Origin: Cricetomys ansorgei
Lineage: Eukaryota; Chordata; Mammalia; Rodentia; Nesomyidae
DNA length: 64,000 nt
Assembly: GCA_026225945.1 (NCBI GenBank)
Contig: JAMJFZ010003624.1
Coordinates: forward strand, 9,384,001-9,448,000
Reading direction: 5' to 3'
The notes under the pieces were generated by a model, which was not told where the DNA came from, ran no database searches, and worked only from the letters and a program-made list of their open reading frames with translations. Position numbers and translations under genes: made by a program. Shown piece by piece: positions 57,788 through 64,000 of this stretch (within the stretch, counting starts at the first letter, position 1; each line of letters starts with the position of its first letter).

Positions 57788-57852
57788 AGATATATATACA
57801 TATATATATATATATCTGAGATAACTGTATATATATATGTATATGTGTATAT
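57788..57852. repeat. TA-rich simple repeat
   Basis: GATATATATACATATATATA, then TCTGAGATA, then more TATATATGTATATG. TCTGAGATA recurs at 57857, forming a loose tandem. Confidence 0.85.
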
Positions 57853-58989
57853 AATCTGAGATAGCTATTGTTACTCTCTCAGCAACGTCCCCAAGAATAA
57901 ATAACAAGAGAGCATAGGCTGAATGGTTTCACAGTTATTATGATCAAGAAAGTGGGATTCGAACATCCAGCTATGTGTAAGGCGAAACTTTTGCATTTGT
58001 AGCATTTGCTAGCATCATTGGTGTAAATGCTCCTTCCGTGGCCAAGGTGATATTCCTAGTTGTAGAGATGGGAGGACATGCACAGCAGCACACCATCGTA
58101 GCGTATCGTCACCAGAGAGCTACAGAAGACAGGTGCCGAGAGCTTTAAGAACACCGAGCACATTCAGCGGATCACGGTAACTAGACAGTGGTACTTTGGA
58201 CAGTTCATTACTTTTGTTTCATTGTAATTTATTTAACTGTAAGTTCACAGGGATTTGTTGTTTATAATGACTTGCTGAAAATAAGCCAGCAAGACTCCTG
58301 CAATTTCACTCTAGCAAACCACTGACTAGAAGGCGCTCTAGGTACATCATGAGTATGTATGTATTCCTACATACCGGTGCCCTGAATGTGGGGGAAACTC
58401 CAAAAGCTTCCCCTATGGCTATTGCTCAGTAAACTATATACGCAATTCAATGGCATACTAAATGGACTGGTTTGCAGATAACAAACTTAATGTTCATTAA
58501 TCCAGGCAGATCAGAAGGAATAACGCATCACGTAATTCTGGGTTCCTAAAGATGTCATCTAGCAGACCTGAGAGAACGCCATCACTACCAGTCTGTGTAG
58601 TCCATGGATGAGGCACAAGGTTAGAAAGAGAAAGGGGGGGAGGGGAGAAAGGAGACTCCCAAAGGATCCCTTCCACAATTAATTATGTAAATCACAAGTA
58701 AATTAGACACTAAAAATTTAAGATTGATTGAAAGCCTTGCTCAAATTGCTTTAACTGTGATTCATAAACCAATCACACAAATTCATATGTTAGGTTGTGT
58801 AAAAAAAATTAGAAAGCTGTAGAATGGAATAAGATTTCCTTAATTTAAATGTGAGAGACATGGTTGCTGAAGTGTGAGTCTCTTATACTGTTAGTACCAG
58901 TCCATCAGATGTTAACAAAATCTGATATGCAACAGTTTTACATATCCCCTTGTGGGAGAAAGATCAACTTGTGATCTGCTTTATAAATC

Positions 58990-59240
58990 AGCCACAGTGT
59001 TAGAGTTAGAGCTGCTGTAGCTAAATGGCTTTTAGATATGCTTCCTGTTTTAAGCTACCATATTCACAAACGAAAGCTTTTTCAAACCACGGCTTTTAAT
59101 ATAATTTGCATATTTAGTAATACATTGATTAAAATTAAACACGGATTCCTGCAATTTATTTCAGAAACAGATGGGCTGCATTAAGTGAAAAGCCAGAGCA
59201 GACTCACTGGCTGACTACTGATAATGATGAATACAAAAAC
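58990..59240. promoter_or_regulatory. candidate enhancer block A (POU octamer)
   Basis: Contains a perfect octamer ATTTGCAT at 59104-59111 next to AT-rich homeodomain-type sites (ATTGATTAAAATTAA at 59125-59139). No repeat signature. Confidence 0.35.
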
Positions 59241-59429
59241 TTTGTAAATTGGCAAAAAAAAAAAAAGGGGGGGGGGTAAGCCCATGAGCCTATTTCAAAG
59301 CTTTCCTAACTAGTGATTCCATGAAATTAGTAATCAAGTTAATTTAAAATGAATAATGTATATTAAAGGTATGCATCACCTCAATGAAAGTGAATTTCTT
59401 AGAAGAAGAAGAAAAATGCTTCCAGGAAC

Positions 59430-59570
59430 TTTGCCTTTTCCTGGTGTGCATGATGAGTCCTCATGTTTTTCTAATTATGAGCTTGATAGAATTTGCCAGC
59501 AGATGGCATTCTTCCATTGCATACATTTCTGCTGAACTATGGTTTTAGACTTTCAAGAAATTAACCACAA
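59430..59570. promoter_or_regulatory. candidate enhancer block B (TAATTA and E-box)
   Basis: TAATTA at 59472-59477 and the neurogenic-type E-box CAGATGG at 59500-59506 lie 23 bp apart in unique sequence. Confidence 0.35.
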
Positions 59571-60539
59571 ATTTATTCAAGGGTAGAGATAGCTGGGTCC
59601 AAGATCTGTTTCCCAAATGACCTGTTTTCAAAGTAGTCTTCGAGGCTCTGAACCAGATTAGGCTGTGAAAGAGTGCCCCGTATTCAGTCTGCTCTGTGTC
59701 TGCTGTTTTGCTGAACAGCATTTGCAAAAGCTAATTTTAGTTTGAAAATTTGTAAGTCTCTTAGGTTAGTCCCTTGTCAGTTATTTCGCCAAAGTTAAAC
59801 AGGCTAAGCTTTTGCCTCATTCCCTGTAACGGTGCAATATAACTCAATCAAATTGTATTACCGTGTTGGTTCAGTTATGAAAAAATAACTTTCTAGGTTT
59901 CAACCTGTGAAGCACAGGCATCTCCCAAGTTAATGTAGTAGAGTCCAGTGTAGAACTCTTGAGTTATCCAACAGCTCCTACTTCTAAGCCACCAAACCTC
60001 AGAATGACACCAAGGAAAATCTATAAAGTAGAAGACTTACTATTTAAATGTGATATCTATTCCTCCATATTTTTCCTGAGTTGAAGGTGAAGGACAATCT
60101 GATCTACAACATTTAAATAACATTTACGTTCTTCAAAAACCCTTCACGGAACAGTAAAAAAGCCTTCCAACGGGTAGACTCAAGTTCAGGAACTTTAAGA
60201 GGATGAGGTTGCTACGGAGAATCTGTACCAAAGACAGAGATTTGCTTCCTGTTTAATATGAGTATAAGCATAATCCTCAGAATAAGCAGAAACAGTTTAA
60301 GAGCAAACCACGTATTTCATGATTGATCAATGGCAGTTTTCAAAGCAGCAAACCAAATAAAGCTATTTTCATAGAAAGCTGAAGATTTCTAAAAACACAC
60401 ATAAGAAAGGAACAACAACAAAAAGCTTGTTTTCATCAAAACCATCATTACAGTAACACCATGTTGTGGAGGTTTTATTTTGTCACGTTTTATTCTTAAA
60501 TATGAAAAATTATCTCCAGCTTTTTCAAAGTTTGATTAG

Positions 60540-60960
60540 ATAGTCAAAAGTGCTTAAAGGTCAGCCCCCTGTTTCGCTGCCATGGCTTACTCTAACACGA
60601 AATGTTTGTCGCCTGTTGTGGATTGCGAAAATCCCCCTGTATCCAGTGTGTTTTGTTTGGATTGAGACGGCACGCGGTTGATGGCTGTGACCTTCATGGT
60701 GGCTCAGATCCCTGGCTGGCACTGATTTTTGATTTAGTGCCGATCGGCTGCGCTTGTCACAGGCTGCAAGGTGCTTTCCACGCACTAATGGAACAGCTCA
60801 AGGGCAGAGGGGCCCTGTAAATGTCTGCCTCTCGCCAGCCACAGGCTAAATAGAGAGGTGAGCTTTCTACATGTGAATGACAGTCTCTGAGATTACACAC
60901 CGAGGGCAAGGCAGAGTTTCCAAACCTGTGCAGACTTGGCAAAAATAACAAGTATTGCAG
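60540..60960. promoter_or_regulatory. candidate enhancer block C (GC-richer, CpG-containing)
   Basis: This 420-bp block is richer in GC and CpG (for example GTCGCC, GACGGCACGCGG, GCCGATCGGCTGCGC) than its AT-rich surroundings and has no repeat. It carries the nuclear-receptor half-site AAAGGTCA at 60556-60563 and an ACTAATGG homeodomain-like site near 60784. CpG kept in isolated unmethylated-looking DNA suggests function. Small ORFs on both strands look incidental. Confidence 0.4.
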
Positions 60961-61389
60961 GGCGCGTGCCCTAGGCTATCCGTCTGCTAATGAATATGTA
61001 TCTGCACTGTTAAAATGGAATATTTAACACAAATACTGATAATACATCTTCATTTGGTGGCAAGGAACTAACCATCAGTTGATGTGTCCTTTGGTTCAAT
61101 TGCAGTTGTTAATAAATTCTGTTACTTAATGATATCTTCCACAGAAAATTTCCTATGCCCAAACTTTTTCCTTCTCAGAAAATACAAAGCGATACGGTAA
61201 TTGTTATAGAAAGATAAATCTAAAGACAAGTTCCTACAGGTCAGCTTGTGGATCATCTCTGTCAGCATCTTGGCCATTGAAGGCTACTCTGGCTCCACAG
61301 TAAAACACAGGAGAGTTTTGCCTTCTACACTCAGCCTTGCTCAGGGAAGAACAATTCACACCAGCAGGGTCGTAAACCTGGTATTAGCA

Positions 61390-61700
61390 CATCCATGTAA
61401 GCAAATCCTATTCACCCTTTAAATCTCAGCTCAAACTAGCTCCTCTAAAAGCAATTCCCAATTCTCCTAAGAACTACCTTTCCTTTGAACCTCTGAGAAT
61501 TAGACTTCTGCATCGTTGGCCATTATTATTATTACTTTATGTTGTCTGTTAGACGTGGTTAACTTATTTTCTACAATAGACTGTCAGCTCCTTAAGAACG
61601 AGTATGTCAATTTCACCCTTATAACATCACCTTATGCAGCCCTGTGCCAGATACTATACATCCTCAATGCATGTTTGCTGAATGAATAGATAAATGCAGA
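61390..61700 (+). mobile_element. L2 LINE 3' remnant
   Basis: TTTAAATCTCAGCTCAAACT then AGCTCCTCTAAAAGCAATTC, and later AGACTGTCAGCTCCTTAAGA, GCCCTGTGCCAGATACTATA and ATGCATGTTTGCTGAATGAA, follow the L2 3'-end order. Mammal-wide and very old. Confidence 0.8.
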
Positions 61701-62544
61701 ACTACAACTTGGTAGCAATCTGCAGGATGGCGAAACTTTAAAATGAGCAGCATTTGTGGTGATTCTGTCACTGACATTTAAATGCCTGGCTGAGTTCCCA
61801 TATCTTCACCTTCCAGTAACAGCCACGTCTCGGGTTTGTAAGTTTCACTGTAGAATCTCTAACGTCTTTCAGAACCTGCTTCCCATCCGCAAAAGCGCAT
61901 GCTCGTCTCTGAAACGCTACACCAAGATTATGCCTCAGCCGTATGTAAGATCCTTAAGGAACCCCTAAGCACGGGGCAATTAACAAAATATAAGTGATGT
62001 GTGTTTCTTGCAAGACTTCGAAATCACTCCACAGCAAACTGCCTTCAGTACATTCCAGCCATTTCCTATTAAGAGAATGTTGTCATTTCCTTACTGGGTG
62101 ATCATGGTGCACCAGGTACTTACTTCACTTTCAGGAGGGATCAGCAGTCCGCCAGGAGACACCCAAAGCACTGCAGAGACATGGAACTCTCTCTTAGATG
62201 GGGAAATAAAGTAATTCAAAAGGCTATTTTACATGAATTGAATCACCATGACATAAATACATATAATTTCTATGTAAATTAAATTTCAAAACTGTTTAAA
62301 AATAAGGAAAATAAACCACTACTTTTACATTAAAATGAAGTAAGGGATGGGATACAACACTTAAATGAATCTTTAATATCAAAATTTCTAACAAGTATTA
62401 CTTCCAGTCAACTAACTACCTTGTATCTACTGGAGTATGAGGATTTCTTATCTCCTGCCATTCTAGATAGTACGCTTGGAATTTCTGATAAGCTTCAGAA
62501 AGAACACATGTATTTGGAATAAAGAAGTCCTAATAGTCTCTTTC
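61701..62544. other. intergenic stretch, no gene seen
   Basis: Unique sequence. The plus ORFs at 61756-61968 and 61999-62214 have no recognised domain or splice context. Confidence 0.5.
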
Positions 62545-62705
62545 TAATTATAGATCTCTGTGTGAGTTATTTAATCACGATGGGCCTGAATCTTCTCATC
62601 TACACGATATGCATGATAATACCTCTCTTTCAGGGACGCTCTAAAGATTAACGAGTGCCTATGTTTACAGTGTAAAGACTGCACCGAATAGCGAGAAACC
62701 TTACT
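62545..62705 (+). mobile_element. MIR SINE remnant
   Basis: GTGTGAGTTATTTAATCACG, GGCCTGAATCTTCTCATCTA, GATAATACCTCTCTTTCAGG and TCTAAAGATTAACGAGTGCC match the MIR core order. Confidence 0.8.
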
Positions 62706-62994
62706 CATCCCTCGCACAGAGAGACCTAGCAGTTACTAATGTTACTATTTTATACTTCACCACTTCAACTCCTTGCATCTAAACCACTGGCTGAAATAAT
62801 TTAATCATTGAGTTGCCATTTTTCACAATGACTTCATTTTCTGCATGTAGAACAGCCTGTTAAAACCACATGGCCTCTACCGAGATGGTCTACATAGCTC
62901 TACCCAACCATCTCACGTTCTAAATGGCCTAACTTCCTTGTGGCTTAAATCCCTTAACAGCTCATTAGGCAAGCATCATAAAGATCCCACTCCC

Positions 62995-63100
62995 TTTTGT
63001 GTGTAACAGGGTCACTGTGTAACCCAGGCTGGTTGCAAGCTCACAGCAGACCTCCTGCCTCACCCTCCCATGTACAGGGATCACAGGTGGAGCCTCTACA
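62995..63100 (-). mobile_element. old B1 SINE remnant
   Basis: GTAACAGGGTCACTGTGTAA, CCCAGGCTGGTTGCAAGCTC and AGGGATCACAGGTGGAGCC form a worn antisense B1. Confidence 0.65.
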
Positions 63101-63915
63101 CCAGAATCCAGGTTCCTGCCTTTCTAGCTTTCCCCTTAGCAAACATATACATTCAAATAACTTCAACGACCACTTCTATGCTGGTGACCACAAAGTCCTT
63201 TTGTCTACCTTTATGCTCCAGTTTTTAGATTACAACAGTTTACAGAATACATGCTAATTAACTTACATCTTTGCAACTCCTATGGACCCTTAACTGTTTT
63301 TCCTTCTATCAGAGTATAAACTTAAACATAACTTCTGACTTTTTTTTTTATCCTCTGTGATCCTTCACCGATTTCTTTCTTTAAGAGGATATTTAAATCT
63401 GAGTCACCCTTCCCATTTCTAGGGCCACGCCTCTCAGCACATCTCAAACCCTGGATATCAGTCACCGCGACCCGAGGGAGTCTTAACGGTTGCGTGTTCT
63501 CAGGCCACCCTGTCCAACAGAATCAGAGCCCAGGGATGCTCCGAGCTCTCTGAGTTGTTCTCATTCACAAATGAACTTAGAACCAGCTTCCACTGACCCC
63601 GTGTCTCTAGCTATTTCGCTTTCAACATGTGATGTTTTCTAAAACACTAATTCCATCCAGGCCTGTCAGCCCTATCCACCCGTTAAAGATAAGCTCTGGC
63701 TCTCTCATTATCTGTTCTGTGGTCTACTTTTCTATTTCCTCCCTTCTCTCTTCCATTGTGATCTAAGATAGCACCATGCTTTCTATTGTGATTTTTATTT
63801 AAACTATCTTTGTGTTTTTTATTAATTTATATTTTTATAAACCTCTCCTTAGATTGCAAATGCCATGAAGGAAAGAACTGTGAATTTTTAAAATATTTAC
63901 CTCACAATATTTATT
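63101..63915. other. intergenic stretch, no gene seen
   Basis: Mostly unique. AGATTGCAAATGCCATGAAG then GAAAGAACTGTGA at 63852-63884 resembles the L2/MIR-type ending, but the match is weak. Confidence 0.45.
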
Positions 63916-63919
63916 TTTT

Positions 63920-64000
63920 GGTATTTTTGAGGCAGGGCTCCTCTGTTGTAACTCTGGCTGTCCTGGAACTCACTCTGTAGACCAGGCTGGCCTAGAACTC
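63920..64000 (-). mobile_element. B1 SINE cut by the window edge
   Basis: TTTTTGAGGCAGGGCTCCTC, TCTGGCTGTCCTGGAACTCA and GTAGACCAGGCTGGCCTAGA, then the window ends. The head of the element is outside. Confidence 0.92.

Larger units (their letters stand above)
57870..61390. other. repeat-poor, gene-free interval with putative conserved noncoding DNA
   Basis: 3.5 kb almost without SINE, LINE or LTR sequence, unlike the rest of the intergenic part. Only short G/A runs (58625-58650, 59258-59276) are low complexity. Homeodomain-, POU- and bHLH-like motifs are scattered through it. The interval may belong to the regulatory landscape of the neighbouring homeobox gene, probably OTP; that is inference from known synteny. 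No ORF or RNA gene is supported. Confidence 0.55.

Overview
This is nuclear DNA from a muroid rodent. It carries many B1, B2/B3, B4 and ID SINEs, rodent L1 ends, rodent LTR repeats, long CA, TA and GGAA microsatellites, one CpG island and intron-split coding sequence with consensus splice sites. The young B1 copies read more like cricetid (hamster, vole or deer-mouse type) than house-mouse B1, but I am not certain of the species. Nothing points to a prokaryote or a free virus.

Bases 1-18.6 kb are the 5' half of one gene on the minus strand, recognised as WDR41. Its protein is the WD-repeat partner of C9orf72 and SMCR8, in a complex that acts at lysosomes and in autophagy. Four coding exons can be placed to the base: exon 1 at 18392-18442 (17 codons, in a CpG island), exon 2 at 15827-15942, exon 3 at 5220-5268 and exon 4 at 2897-3023. 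Together they give 343 nt, residues 1-114 plus the first base of codon 115, with matching phases and GT/AG at every junction. The remaining exons lie beyond the left edge. Introns 1-4 hold SINEs, a URR1-type hAT element, a MER5-type fragment and microsatellites.

From about 18.7 kb to the right end I find no convincing gene. In human and mouse the next gene in this direction is OTP, a homeobox gene, so this is probably the WDR41-OTP intergenic interval; that is inference from known gene order. It holds L1 fragments on both strands, a series of antisense LTRs (one an LTR-internal-LTR structure at 25.9-27.6 kb), a 381-bp solo LTR with a clean 6-bp target duplication inside a B3 SINE (44.85-45.23 kb), and a 38-bp minisatellite at 42.0-42.57 kb. 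A stretch almost free of repeats at 57.9-61.4 kb contains blocks that look like conserved noncoding or enhancer DNA. Ancient MIR and L2 remnants survive at 61.4-62.7 kb.

I found no evidence of an unknown multi-gene system. The items most worth checking are the putative enhancer blocks, the promoter CTCF motif, the B1 lying 17 nt from a WDR41 splice donor, the solo LTR and the minisatellite that is open in all three forward frames.
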